A stretch of 37,039 nt of DNA, taken from assembly GCA_018699755.1 (NCBI GenBank), contig JABIRQ010000113.1, positions 1-37,039 on the forward strand, written 5' to 3'. Position 1 is the stretch's first letter. Every line of letters starts with the position of its first letter. This document shows positions 25,605 to 33,071 of the stretch, piece after piece. Position numbers and translations under genes: made by a program. The DNA is from Rhodospirillaceae bacterium (GTDB lineage: Bacteria; Pseudomonadota; Alphaproteobacteria; CADEGL01). The notes under the pieces were generated by a model. That model saw only the letters and a list, made by a program, of their open reading frames with translations. It did no database searches and was not told the origin of the DNA.

Positions 25605-25679
25605 GTGTCTCATTGTCACAAGCGGTCTTCCAACCACAGGGCCTGGATTGTCACCGCCGCGGAGATTCGCTCCGCCTGA
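25605..25679 (+). CDS. Small 24-aa ORF with a perfect extended Shine-Dalgarno
   Basis: The bases aaaggaggtgatccag (25590-25605) are complementary to the 3' tail of 16S rRNA over their whole length, an exceptionally strong ribosome site. Seven bases after GGAGG, GTG 25605 opens a frame beginning MSHCHKRSSNHRAWIVTAAE and ending in TGA 25677-25679. The peptide is basic, with three His, one Cys and a Trp in its first 14 residues. About 45 bases later an intrinsic terminator ends the unit. The compact promoter-SD-ORF-terminator layout suggests a real small gene or a regulatory RNA that captures ribosomes. I know no function. An alternative frame from the GTG inside the SD runs through the terminator and is rejected. 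Confidence 0.6.
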   Translation: MSHCHKRSSNHRAWIVTAAEIRSA

Positions 25680-25722
25680 CGTGATTGTTCCGGTCCCCCG
25701 CGAGGACCGAGGTCTGACAATG

Positions 25723-25772
25723 GAAGGGCCGTCCCCCCGAGCGATACGGGTGGGCGGCCCTTCTTTCTTTTT
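25723..25772 (+). terminator. Strong Rho-independent terminator after the small ORF
   Basis: GAAGGGCCG and CGGCCCTTC pair perfectly and the stem extends inward (tcc.ccc with ggg.ggg) to about 15 pairs around gagcgatac, followed by TTCTTTCTTTTT. The T-run is on the plus strand. The stem also lies just past the end of the convergent rpoH-like gene. Confidence 0.85.
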
Positions 25773-25795
25773 ATGTCGCGTTGCGACGGCTCGCG

Positions 25796-26674
25796 TCAGA
25801 GGCCGATGCCGGAGCCGAACCGGGGCATCAGGGCGCCGCGCAGCTTGTCCAGGGCGATCGCTTCGAGCTGACGCACCCGCTCCTTCGACAGGCCGAGCTC
25901 GGCCGCGAGGGCAGCAAAGGTGGTCTTGGCCTCGTCCATATATCGGCGTCGGATGATGACCTGTTCGCGGGCGTCCAGCGCCTGCATCGCCCGCCCGATC
26001 GCGTCGCGGAAGAAATGCGCCTCGCTGGCTTGGGCGACTGCCTCTTCCGGCGTCGGGCGTTCGTCGCGGACATGGTCGATCCAGTCCTCGCGCACTTCCT
26101 CGCCCTGGCCCCGCGCCCCGGCCGGGGCGTTGAGCGACCAGTCGGACCGGGCCACGCGCCCGGCCGTCGAAAGGACGTCGCGCAGGGGCAGGCCGAAATG
26201 GCGCGACAGGTTGTGGGCGACTTCGTCGCCCAGGGCGTCGGCGCCCTCGGCGATATCCGCACGGAACTTGCGCAGGTGCAGGAACAGGGCCTTCTGCGCC
26301 GCCGTCGTGCTGACCCGCACGACCGACCAGGAGCGCACGACGTGTTCCTGGATCGAGGCGCGGATCCACCACATGGCATAGGTCGAGAGGCGGGTGTCGC
26401 GCTCCGGATTGAAGCGGCGGACGGCCTGGATCAGCCCGACCGTGCCGGCCTGGACCAGATCGGCCATGGGCAGGCCGAAGCTGCGATAGGTGCGTGCGAT
26501 CTTGATGACGAAGCGCAGATGGCTCAGCACCAGGCGGTTGGAGGCGGCATGATCGCCCGCGCGGCTGCGCGCGGCGAGGGCCCGTTCCTCCTCGCGGCTC
26601 AACATCGGTTGGCGGCGCACTTCGCGCAGATAGTTCGCCGCCAGACTGAAGCGGCTTTCCCGCCCCTTTTTCAT
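25796..26674 (-). CDS. rpoH: RNA polymerase sigma-32-type factor (RpoH-like)
   Basis: The 292-aa sigma-70 family protein has region 2 (RLVLSHLRFVIKIARTYRSF, DLVQAGTVGLIQAVRRFNPE, STYAMWWIRASIQEHVVRSW) and region 4 with a helix-turn-helix (FAALAAELGLSKERVRQLEA). The segment QKALFLHLRKFR corresponds to the RpoH box that marks heat-shock sigma factors. Alphaproteobacteria often carry two RpoH paralogues, and the divergence of the box suggests this is not the most typical one. ATG 26674 is preferred; an upstream ATG at 26758 would add 28 residues unlike the family. It is divergent from a TetR gene across a 205-base gap. Confidence 0.9.
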   Translation of the reverse strand: MKKGRESRFSLAANYLREVRRQPMLSREEERALAARSRAGDHAASNRLVLSHLRFVIKIARTYRSFGLPMADLVQAGTVGLIQAVRRFNPERDTRLSTYAMWWIRASIQEHVVRSWSVVRVSTTAAQKALFLHLRKFRADIAEGADALGDEVAHNLSRHFGLPLRDVLSTAGRVARSDWSLNAPAGARGQGEEVREDWIDHVRDERPTPEEAVAQASEAHFFRDAIGRAMQALDAREQVIIRRRYMDEAKTTFAALAAELGLSKERVRQLEAIALDKLRGALMPRFGSGIGL

Positions 26675-26879
26675 ACGGTTTTCCCGGCGTTCCGGTCCCA
26701 AAACTCTATAGGGAATTCCATGGGCGCGCAGCATCGCACAGGCGGCGGACGAGGCCAATGGGTTCCTTGGGCGTCCCGGCGAGACTCCCTTTTTCGGCGC
26801 CTTCGCCCTGCGTCTTTCGCTTGTTCGGTCGGGGCGACGAACCTATTTCTGGGTGAGGACAATGCGAAGGAGCCGGACC

Positions 26880-27506
26880 ATGGCGACCGAAACCTCCACC
26901 GAAGACCGCGTCATCGACGCGGCGCTCGATCTCGCGGCCTCCCAGGGCTGGCGCGGCCTCGGGTTGCGCGAGATTGCCGCCGCGGCGGGGGTCGGCTTGG
27001 CTGAGCTATATGACGCTTTCCCGGGCAAGGATGCGATCCTCGACGGCTATGCCCGCCGGCTCGACCGGGCGGCCCTGGCGGGCGAGGGCCTGGACATGGC
27101 CGGGGAGCCGGCCCGCGATCGCCTGTTCGATACCGTCATGCGCCGCCTGGACCTGATGGAACCGCACAAGGCGGCCATCGCCGCCATCCTCCACGACGTC
27201 ACCCGCGATCCGCTCTGGGCCGCATGCCATGCCCCCGGTTTCCTGCGTTCGATCGACTGGCTGCTCGAGGCGGCCGATCTGCGCGCGGCGCGCTGCCGGG
27301 GCGCGCTGCGCCGGGCCGGCCTCGCCGCCATCTATCTCGATACGATCCGGGTCTGGCTGCGAGACGACAGCCCGGACCTGGCCCGCACCATGGCGGCGCT
27401 CGACCGCCGCTTGCGTCAGGCTGACGGCGCCATGCGCTTTCTGGCGCGCGGGCCGCGCCGTCCCGATACCTGGACGGATGAGGCGGAATCTCCCGCAGCG
27501 CGCTGA
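26880..27506 (+). CDS. TetR-family transcriptional regulator
   Basis: The 208-aa protein has an N-terminal TetR helix-turn-helix (RVIDAALDLAASQGWRGLGL, REIAAAAGVGLAELYDAFPG, KDAIL) and an all-helical C-terminal domain ending in TMAALDRRLRQAD, a pattern seen in alphaproteobacterial TetR/COQ9-like proteins. The ligand is unknown. GAAGGAG sits upstream of ATG 26880, so the in-frame ATG at 26853 is not used here. It lies between an rpoH-like gene and a phasin gene. Confidence 0.85.
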   Translation: MATETSTEDRVIDAALDLAASQGWRGLGLREIAAAAGVGLAELYDAFPGKDAILDGYARRLDRAALAGEGLDMAGEPARDRLFDTVMRRLDLMEPHKAAIAAILHDVTRDPLWAACHAPGFLRSIDWLLEAADLRAARCRGALRRAGLAAIYLDTIRVWLRDDSPDLARTMAALDRRLRQADGAMRFLARGPRRPDTWTDEAESPAAR

Positions 27507-27583
27507 GGGTATTCGTTTTTTTGTTGGGAATCTCATAAAAATTCGCAGAATATATGGGAATTAGGCGCTTCAGTAATTTATGG

Positions 27584-27592
27584 TGCAGTGCA
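27584..27592. promoter_or_regulatory. Upstream TGCAGTGCA site, likely PhaR operator
   Basis: TGCAGTGCA lies 10 bases before the predicted -35 of the phasin promoter and repeats the core of the operator at 27642-27656, 61 bases away, about six helical turns. PhaR repressors of PHA-storing alphaproteobacteria bind such TGC-rich sites near phasin genes. Confidence 0.55.
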
Positions 27593-27602
27593 AAATAATC
27601 CA

Positions 27603-27631
27603 TTGACATCGGCCGGGCCGGGGATCATATT
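27603..27631 (+). promoter_or_regulatory. Sigma-70-type promoter of the phasin gene
   Basis: A perfect TTGACA (27603-27608) is followed after 17 bases by CATATT (27626-27631). The predicted start near 27638 falls just before the palindromic operator and about 55 bases before the phasin ATG. Confidence 0.7.
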
Positions 27632-27641
27632 GCCTATCACA

Positions 27642-27656
27642 TGCTGCAGTGCAGCA
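27642..27656. promoter_or_regulatory. Palindromic operator TGCTGCAGTGCAGCA (PhaR type)
   Basis: The site contains CTGC-N3-GCAG exactly, the pattern reported for PhaR binding upstream of phaP in Paracoccus. It overlaps the start of the predicted phasin transcript, a position suited to repression. PhaR itself is not in the window. Confidence 0.65.
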
Positions 27657-27693
27657 ACTGATATTCGACACACCGCCCGCAATGGAGATGACA

Positions 27694-28152
27694 ATGGCCA
27701 AGACTGGCACCGACTTCGCCAACTTCGATTTCAGCAAGGTCATGGGTGATTTCCGCATGCCCAATGTGGATTTCGACGCCCTGATGGCTTACCACCGCAA
27801 GAACTTCGAGGCCGTCGCGACCGCGAACAAGCTCGCCGTCGAAGGCTTCCAGAAGATGGCCCTGCGTCAGGGCGAGCTCGCCCGCGCCGCCGCCGAGAAG
27901 GCCGGCAAGGACGCCCAGGCGCTCTTCACCGCCGGTACGCCGGAGGAGACGGTCGCGAAGCAGGCCGCTTCCGCGAAGGAAGGCCTCGACACCGCCCTCG
28001 CCGGCTATCGCGAGATGAGCGGCATGGTCGCCGAGACCACCGACAAGACCGTCGACGTCGTCACCAAGCGGATGACCGCTGGCATGGACGAGGTCAAGGG
28101 CCTGTTCGGCAAGAATGGCGCGACTGCCAAGAACGGCGCGGCCGCGAAGTAA
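27694..28152 (+). CDS. Phasin family protein
   Basis: Phasins coat polyhydroxyalkanoate granules. The 152-aa protein has the phasin core FDALMAYHRKNFEAVATANK, LAVEGFQKMALRQGELARAA, a long helix and a variable C-terminal region rich in Ala, Lys and Asn (NGATAKNGAAAK). GGAGA five bases upstream supports ATG 27694; an in-frame ATG at 27682 is possible. Promoter and operator sites upstream and a strong terminator downstream show a single-gene unit, probably repressed by PhaR and induced when polymer is present. Confidence 0.93.
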   Translation: MAKTGTDFANFDFSKVMGDFRMPNVDFDALMAYHRKNFEAVATANKLAVEGFQKMALRQGELARAAAEKAGKDAQALFTAGTPEETVAKQAASAKEGLDTALAGYREMSGMVAETTDKTVDVVTKRMTAGMDEVKGLFGKNGATAKNGAAAK

Positions 28153-28174
28153 CGCGCTCGCCGTATCGTTGCGG

Positions 28175-28210
28175 AAGGGGCCGTCCGAGAGGACGGCCCC
28201 TTTCTCTTTC
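28175..28210 (+). terminator. Intrinsic terminator of the phasin gene
   Basis: AAGGGGCCGTCC and GGACGGCCCCTT form a perfect 12-bp stem closed by a GAGA tetraloop, followed by TCTCTTTC. It lies 22 bases after the phasin stop. Confidence 0.9.
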
Positions 28211-28303
28211 GGCTGTCCTTTCCCCGGGTCTCGCCGGTTGTCCCGTGCGCGGCGCGGGTGCTAGCGTCCGTCGCCGTCAACAGCCGGGAAACTTGGGGAC
28301 ACC

Positions 28304-28639
28304 ATGACCATCGGATTCGACGACTTCCTGAAGGTCGATATCCGCGTCGGCACGATCGTCGATGCCCAGCCCTTCCCCGAGGCGCGGCGCCCGGCCTGTC
28401 GCCTTTGGGTCGATTTCGGTGCGGAGCTGGGGATCAAGAAGACCTCGGCCCAGGTCACCAAACACTACGAGTTGGATTCGCTGCCGGGGCGCCAGGTCGC
28501 CGCGGTGGTGAACTTCCCGCCCAAGCAGATCGGCCCGGTCATGTCGGAAGTCCTGGTTCTGGGCTTTCCCGACGAGGACGGCGAGGTCGTCATGGTCGGG
28601 GTCGACCGCCCGGTCCCGAACGGCGGCCGGCTCTTCTAG
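28304..28639 (+). CDS. csaA: tRNA-binding protein CsaA
   Basis: The 111-aa protein is a single tRNA-binding OB-fold domain of the CsaA type: FLKVDIRVGTIVDAQPFPEA, RRPACRLWVDFGAELGIKKT, SAQVTKHY and VNFPPKQIGPVMSEVLVLGF. Length equals B. subtilis CsaA (about 110 aa), which has chaperone and export-related activity and binds tRNA as a dimer. It appears to be monocistronic, convergent with the histidine kinase gene. Confidence 0.94.
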   Translation: MTIGFDDFLKVDIRVGTIVDAQPFPEARRPACRLWVDFGAELGIKKTSAQVTKHYELDSLPGRQVAAVVNFPPKQIGPVMSEVLVLGFPDEDGEVVMVGVDRPVPNGGRLF

Positions 28640-28654
28640 CCTCGATCCGTTTCC

Positions 28655-30001
28655 CTATAGAGGCAGGCGGACGGTGGCCAGCAGGCCACCCATCTCGGAT
28701 GTCCCCAGGCTGATTTCGCCGCCATGGCGGCGCACCGTGTCGCGGGCGATGGCCAAGCCGAGGCCGACGCCGCCGGTTTCCGGGTTGCGCGACCGCTCGA
28801 TCCGGTAGAAGGGTCGGAAGACCTCCGTGCGCTGTTCCTCCGGGATGCCCGGGCCGTCGTCCTCGACCGCGACTTCCACGGCCTTGCGGTCGCGTTGGGC
28901 GGTAATCCGGATATGGTCGCCATGGCGCGCCGCGTTCTCGACCAGGTTGGTCAGGGCGCGTTTCATGGCGGTCGGCCGGACCGTCAGGCGCAGCGCTTCC
29001 TCCGCCTTCAGGGTCACATCCTCGCCGTTGCGCCGGGCGGCCGATGCGACCTCGCCGAGCAGCGCCCCCAGATCGATCTCGACCGCGCTTTCCTCGTCCT
29101 CGCCCCGGGCGAAGGCGAGATAGCCGTCGATCATTCTTTCCATCTCGGCGATGTCCGAGCGCAGTTCGGCGATGCCGTCGGATTGGGGCAGCAGGGCGAG
29201 TTGCAGGCGCATGCGGGTCAGCGGCGTGCGCAGATCGTGGCTGACCCCGGACAGCATGTCGGTGCGCTGGCTGATCTGGCGCTGGATGCGGTCGCGCATG
29301 TCCAGGAAGGCGGCCGAGGCTTGGCGCACCTCCGTCGCGCCCGCCGGTTTGAACTCCGGATGGTCGCGCCCCTTGCCGAAATCGTCGGCGGCGATCGCCA
29401 GCCGCCGGATCGGGCGCACCTGGTTGCGCATGAACAGGGTGGCGACGGCGAAGAGGATGAGCGAAGAGCCGACCATCCACATCACGAAGATGTAGGTCGT
29501 CGAACTGAACAGCCGCTTGCGGGGCACGAAGATCTGCAACACCGCGTCCGGCAGTTGGACATTGACCTCGATCAGGCGTTCGTAGGACGCGGTGTCGAAG
29601 GTCACCGGGCGGCGCACCCGGTCGTTGAACTGGTGGACCAGGGTGCGTTCGAGGATTCCGTCGCCGGTCACCGTGGGCATGTCGGGCGACAGGACTTCGC
29701 CGGGCTTGATGGTGATCTGAAGGTTCAGGTTGTTGCGCGCCAGCTCGACGATGTCCGCCTGGCCTTCCGGCGTCGGGTTCTCGTCCAGCAGCCGGATGAG
29801 GGCCGAAACCTCGCCGGTGAATCCGCCGACCAGGCGCCGCGTGACCGTATCCCAATGGCGATCGTAGAAGATGATCGTCGAGATCACCTGCAGCAGGATC
29901 AGTGGGGTGACGATGATCAGCAGCGAACGGCCGAGCAAGGAGCGCGGCAGCAGGTGCTTGGCGGCGGCAAAGGTGCGGTTCACGGCGAGCGGGGCTCGCA
30001 T
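28655..30001 (-). CDS. Sensor histidine kinase, EnvZ-like
   Basis: The 448-aa membrane kinase has TM helices at about residues 24-46 and 168-190 around a 120-residue periplasmic sensor domain, a HAMP linker (191-243, RPIRRLAIAADDFGKG), the phosphoacceptor His255 in SGVSHDLRTPLTRM and a catalytic domain with NLVENAARHG (N box), DDGPGIP (G1) and GVGLGLAI (G2). The H box and layout match EnvZ-type kinases. It begins 13 bases after the OmpR-type regulator gene, its probable partner. Confidence 0.94.
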   Translation of the reverse strand: MRAPLAVNRTFAAAKHLLPRSLLGRSLLIIVTPLILLQVISTIIFYDRHWDTVTRRLVGGFTGEVSALIRLLDENPTPEGQADIVELARNNLNLQITIKPGEVLSPDMPTVTGDGILERTLVHQFNDRVRRPVTFDTASYERLIEVNVQLPDAVLQIFVPRKRLFSSTTYIFVMWMVGSSLILFAVATLFMRNQVRPIRRLAIAADDFGKGRDHPEFKPAGATEVRQASAAFLDMRDRIQRQISQRTDMLSGVSHDLRTPLTRMRLQLALLPQSDGIAELRSDIAEMERMIDGYLAFARGEDEESAVEIDLGALLGEVASAARRNGEDVTLKAEEALRLTVRPTAMKRALTNLVENAARHGDHIRITAQRDRKAVEVAVEDDGPGIPEEQRTEVFRPFYRIERSRNPETGGVGLGLAIARDTVRRHGGEISLGTSEMGGLLATVRLPL

Positions 30002-30014
30002 GGCGGGGCCGCTC

Positions 30015-30710
30015 TCAATCCGGCCGCAGAACGTAACCGGCCCCGCGCACGGTCTGGAGGTAGCGGGGAATCTTCGGGTCCGGCTCGATCTTGCGGCGCA
30101 GGCGCGTGACTTGGACGTCGATCGTCCGGCTGGCCGCGTCGCCGTCGCCGACCTCCACCCGCAGCTCTTCGCGCGAAAAGGTGCGCCCGGCTTGGCGGGC
30201 CAGGGTCGCCAGCAGCCTGGCTTCGGTCTCGGTCAGCTTCACCGGCATGCCCTCGCGGCTCAACTCGGCCCGGTCGATGTCGAACCGGAGGGCGCCGAAC
30301 GCGACCTCGCCGCCCGGCTCCTGCTCGAACGGCGCGGCCGGCGCGCGCCGCAGGACGCTGCGGATGCGCGCCACGAGTTCGCGCGGTTCGAACGGCTTGG
30401 GCAGATAGTCGTCGGCCCCCAGTTCTAGCCCGGCGATGCGGTCCTCGGGCTCGCCCATGGCGGTCAGCATCAGGATCGGCACCGCGCTGTTCTTGCGCAG
30501 GGCGCCGGCCAGGTCCAGGCCGCTCTCGCCCGGCATCATGACGTCGAGGATCAACAGATCGAAGGCGATATGGCCCATCTGCCCCCGAGCTTCCGCGGAG
30601 TCCGCGGCCGTGGTCACGCGGAAGCCGTTCTCGCTGAGGAACTTGCGCAACAGCTCGCGAAGCCGGTTGTCGTCGTCCACCACCAGGATATGCGGCCGTT
30701 CCTCCTGCAT
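30015..30710 (-). CDS. OmpR-family response regulator (PetR-like)
   Basis: The 231-aa regulator has a receiver domain with the acidic pair VVDDD, phosphoacceptor Asp56 in LILDVMMPG and Lys105 in YLPKPF, then a winged-helix DNA-binding domain (LTETEARLLATLARQAGRTF, RTIDVQVTRLRRKIEPDP, VRGAGYVL). It sits between a MarR-type gene (7 bases upstream) and an EnvZ-like kinase. The MarR-OmpR order matches petP-petR of Rhodobacter, where the pair affects cytochrome bc1 and growth; the same role here is only an inference. Confidence 0.94.
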   Translation of the reverse strand: MQEERPHILVVDDDNRLRELLRKFLSENGFRVTTAADSAEARGQMGHIAFDLLILDVMMPGESGLDLAGALRKNSAVPILMLTAMGEPEDRIAGLELGADDYLPKPFEPRELVARIRSVLRRAPAAPFEQEPGGEVAFGALRFDIDRAELSREGMPVKLTETEARLLATLARQAGRTFSREELRVEVGDGDAASRTIDVQVTRLRRKIEPDPKIPRYLQTVRGAGYVLRPD

Positions 30711-30717
30711 GGCCGGA

Positions 30718-31215
30718 CTATATCGCCGGCCGCCGCCCGCTCCTAGGCGCGCGGCTCTCCTCGGGGTCGGCCATGCGCGCCAGCACTTCGCGGAAGGCGG
30801 TCACGGCTTCGGGCCCGGCATCGCTATAGGCCCGTTGGACCCGGCAGCGCTGGCATTCGAACAGCTCGGCCTCGAGCGCCATGCCCGCCTCTGTCAGGGC
30901 CAGCAGGCGTTGGCGCCGGTCGTTGGGCCCGGGGCGCTGGCGCACCAGATCGGCCTGGACCAGTTCGGCCAGGACCCGGCTCAGACTCTGCTTGGTGATG
31001 CGCAGGATCGCGAGCAATCCGCCCACCGTGATGTCGGGATTCCCGCCGATGAAATGGAGCGCGCGATGATGGGCATGGCCCAGGCCGGCCCGGTACAAGC
31101 AGCCCTCCAGATCGCGCGCCAGATCGCGCTGGACGAAGAACAGCAGGTCGAGCCCCAGGCGCAGCTCGTCCTCGCGCAGGTAGAGCAGCCTTGCGCCGGG
31201 ATGCTGGTCCGCCAT
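30718..31215 (-). CDS. MarR-family regulator (PetP-like)
   Basis: The 165-aa protein starts MADQHPGARLLYLREDELRL and has YRAGLGHAHHRALHFIGGNP, then a winged helix (ITVGGLLAILRITKQSLSRV) with the wing RRQRLLALTEAG. The GHAHHRALHFI block and the KQSLSRVL helix are typical of the PetP subgroup of alphaproteobacterial MarR proteins. ATG 31215 follows GGGGGTG. It heads the operon with the OmpR regulator and kinase, and is divergent from ilvE with 75 bases between, so a shared control region is likely. Confidence 0.9.
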   Translation of the reverse strand: MADQHPGARLLYLREDELRLGLDLLFFVQRDLARDLEGCLYRAGLGHAHHRALHFIGGNPDITVGGLLAILRITKQSLSRVLAELVQADLVRQRPGPNDRRQRLLALTEAGMALEAELFECQRCRVQRAYSDAGPEAVTAFREVLARMADPEESRAPRSGRRPAI

Positions 31216-31290
31216 GTTGACACCCCCATAGGCCGGTGATAGCAACGATTCCTTGCGTTTCTTACAGCAATTCAGTGCAGGACGGGACCG

Positions 31291-32190
31291 ATGTCTCTGC
31301 TTCCCTATGACGACCGCGACGGCGTGATCTGGTTCGACGGCGAATTCGTGCCCTGGCGCGAGGCCAAGCTGCACGTCCTGTCCCACGGGCTGCACTACGC
31401 GAGCTGCGTGTTCGAAGGCGAACGGGTCTACAACGGCCACACCTTCAAGCTGACCCCCCATACCGAGCGGCTGCACCATTCCGCCAAGGTCCTGGGCTTC
31501 GAAATTCCCTATTCGGTCGCCGAGATCGACGAAGCTTGCCGCGGCCTGATCCGCGAGAACAAGCTGGTCGACGGCTATATCCGCCCGGTCGCCTGGCGCG
31601 GCAGCGAGATGATGGGCGTCTCGGCCCAGCAGTCGAAGATTCATCTCGCCATCGCGTCCTGGGAATGGCCGGCCTATTTCTCGCCCGAGGCGCGGATGGA
31701 AGGCATCCGCATGAAGATTTCGCCCTGGCGGCGGCCCGGCCCGGACACCGCGCCGACCGACAGCAAGGCCGCCGGCCTCTATATGATCTGCACCCTGTCC
31801 AAGCACATGGCCGAGGCCGAGGGCTACAACGACGCACTGATGTTCGACTATCGCGGCCGCATCGCCGAGGCGACGGGCGCCAACATCTTCTTCGTGCGCG
31901 ACGGTGAACTGCACACGCCGGACCCGGACTGCTTCCTCAACGGCATCACCCGGCGCACCGTGATGGATCTGGCCCGCAAGCGCGGCTACGTCATCCACGA
32001 GCGCGCGATCATGCCCGATGAGCTGCCCAGCTTCTCCGAGGCATTTATCGTCGGCACGGCCGTCGAAGTGACCCCGGTGCGCGAGATCGACGAGCACAGG
32101 TTCAAGGCGGGCGAAATGACCGTGAACCTGCTCAAGGACTACGACGCCCTGGTCCGCGAGGCCGGCGCCCAATCTGCCGCCGCCGAATAG
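31291..32190 (+). CDS. ilvE: Branched-chain amino acid aminotransferase
   Basis: IlvE is the PLP-dependent enzyme for the last step of valine, leucine and isoleucine synthesis. The 299-aa fold-type IV protein has WFDGEFVPWREAKLHVLSHG, LHYASCVFEGER, the PLP lysine Lys159 in DSKAAGLYM (same number as E. coli IlvE), EATGANIFFV and NGITRRTVMDLA. D-amino acid transaminases are related, but the EGER and ATGANIF features favour IlvE. A terminator follows the gene. Confidence 0.94.
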   Translation: MSLLPYDDRDGVIWFDGEFVPWREAKLHVLSHGLHYASCVFEGERVYNGHTFKLTPHTERLHHSAKVLGFEIPYSVAEIDEACRGLIRENKLVDGYIRPVAWRGSEMMGVSAQQSKIHLAIASWEWPAYFSPEARMEGIRMKISPWRRPGPDTAPTDSKAAGLYMICTLSKHMAEAEGYNDALMFDYRGRIAEATGANIFFVRDGELHTPDPDCFLNGITRRTVMDLARKRGYVIHERAIMPDELPSFSEAFIVGTAVEVTPVREIDEHRFKAGEMTVNLLKDYDALVREAGAQSAAAE

Positions 32191-32212
32191 CGCGGCGAGC
32201 GCGAACAACGAG

Positions 32213-32246
32213 ACGGCGGGACCTGCGGGCCCCGCCGTTTTCTTTT
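32213..32246 (+). terminator. Intrinsic terminator of ilvE
   Basis: ACGGCGGG and CCCGCCGT pair over 8 bases around acctgcgggc, followed by TTTCTTTT, 22 bases after the ilvE stop. Confidence 0.85.
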
Positions 32247-32305
32247 GGAACCGTTTTCTTTTAGAAGTGGCCAGGCGCCTGCGTTGGGTCGAAAGAGGCG
32301 GGAAC

Positions 32306-33007
32306 ATGAAAAAGATCGGCGTAATCGGCGGCTTGAGCTGGGTTTCCACCGCGGAATACTACCGCCGGATCAACGAGATGGTTCAGGAGCGCCTGGGCGG
32401 GGTGCATTCCGCCGATCTGGTCATGGCCAGTGTGGACCGGCAGGACTATGTCGATGCCGTGATCGAACGGCGGGACGAGGCCGCCGCCGGCGATGTCGTC
32501 CTGAACGCGGCCCGGTCGCTGGAGGCCGCCGGCGTCGATTTCATCGTGATCAGCTGCAACGACGCCCATCGCTTCGTGCCGCGCATGGAAGGCGAGGTAT
32601 CGATTCCCTTCCTGCACATCGCCGACGCGACGGCCGGCGCGATTCGCGAGCGGGGCCAGAAGACCGTCGCCCTGATCGGCGTGCGCAAGACGATGGAGGG
32701 CGGATTCTACGCCGACCGTCTGTCGGCTCATGGCATTGCCACCATCCTGCCGGAGGAGGACGAGAAGGCGTATCTGCACGCCTCCATCTTCGACGAACTG
32801 GTGAAGGACGTCTTCCTGGACACGACCCGCGCGCGCTATGTCGATCTGGTCGGCAGCCTCCATGATCGGGGCGCGGAGGGGGTCGTCCTCGGCTGCACGG
32901 AAATCCCTCTGCTGATCGTCGAGACGGATACCGAAGTGCCCCTCTACGCGACGACCGAGATCCACTGCCGCGCGGCCGTGGACATGGCGCTGGCGGAAAC
33001 TTCCTAG
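32306..33007 (+). CDS. Aspartate/glutamate racemase family protein
   Basis: The 233-aa protein starts MKKIGVIGGLSWVSTAEYYR, followed by RLGGVHSADLVMASVD, as in the YgeA/broad-specificity racemase group. Both catalytic positions hold Cys: SCNDAH in the first half (the usual CNTAH with Thr replaced by Asp) and LGCTEIPLL in the second, so two-base racemisation without cofactor is possible. The substrate is unknown. ATG 32306 is chosen by family alignment; the frame is open upstream to 32267. It follows ilvE but is separated by the terminator. Confidence 0.9.
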   Translation: MKKIGVIGGLSWVSTAEYYRRINEMVQERLGGVHSADLVMASVDRQDYVDAVIERRDEAAAGDVVLNAARSLEAAGVDFIVISCNDAHRFVPRMEGEVSIPFLHIADATAGAIRERGQKTVALIGVRKTMEGGFYADRLSAHGIATILPEEDEKAYLHASIFDELVKDVFLDTTRARYVDLVGSLHDRGAEGVVLGCTEIPLLIVETDTEVPLYATTEIHCRAAVDMALAETS

Positions 33008-33071
33008 GGTGCCGCGAGCTTTCCGGAGCATTTGGAACCGGCTCTGCGATGCGGCCAGTCTTGGTCGCCCA

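Noticed and set aside
25590..25605. 16S rRNA fragment
   Set aside because: Only 16 bases match, in the complementary sense, at ribosome-site spacing; it is an extended Shine-Dalgarno, not an rRNA gene.
25597..25838. Alternative frame from the GTG inside the Shine-Dalgarno
   Set aside because: It runs through the terminator stem into the rpoH-like gene's 3' end and lacks its own ribosome site.
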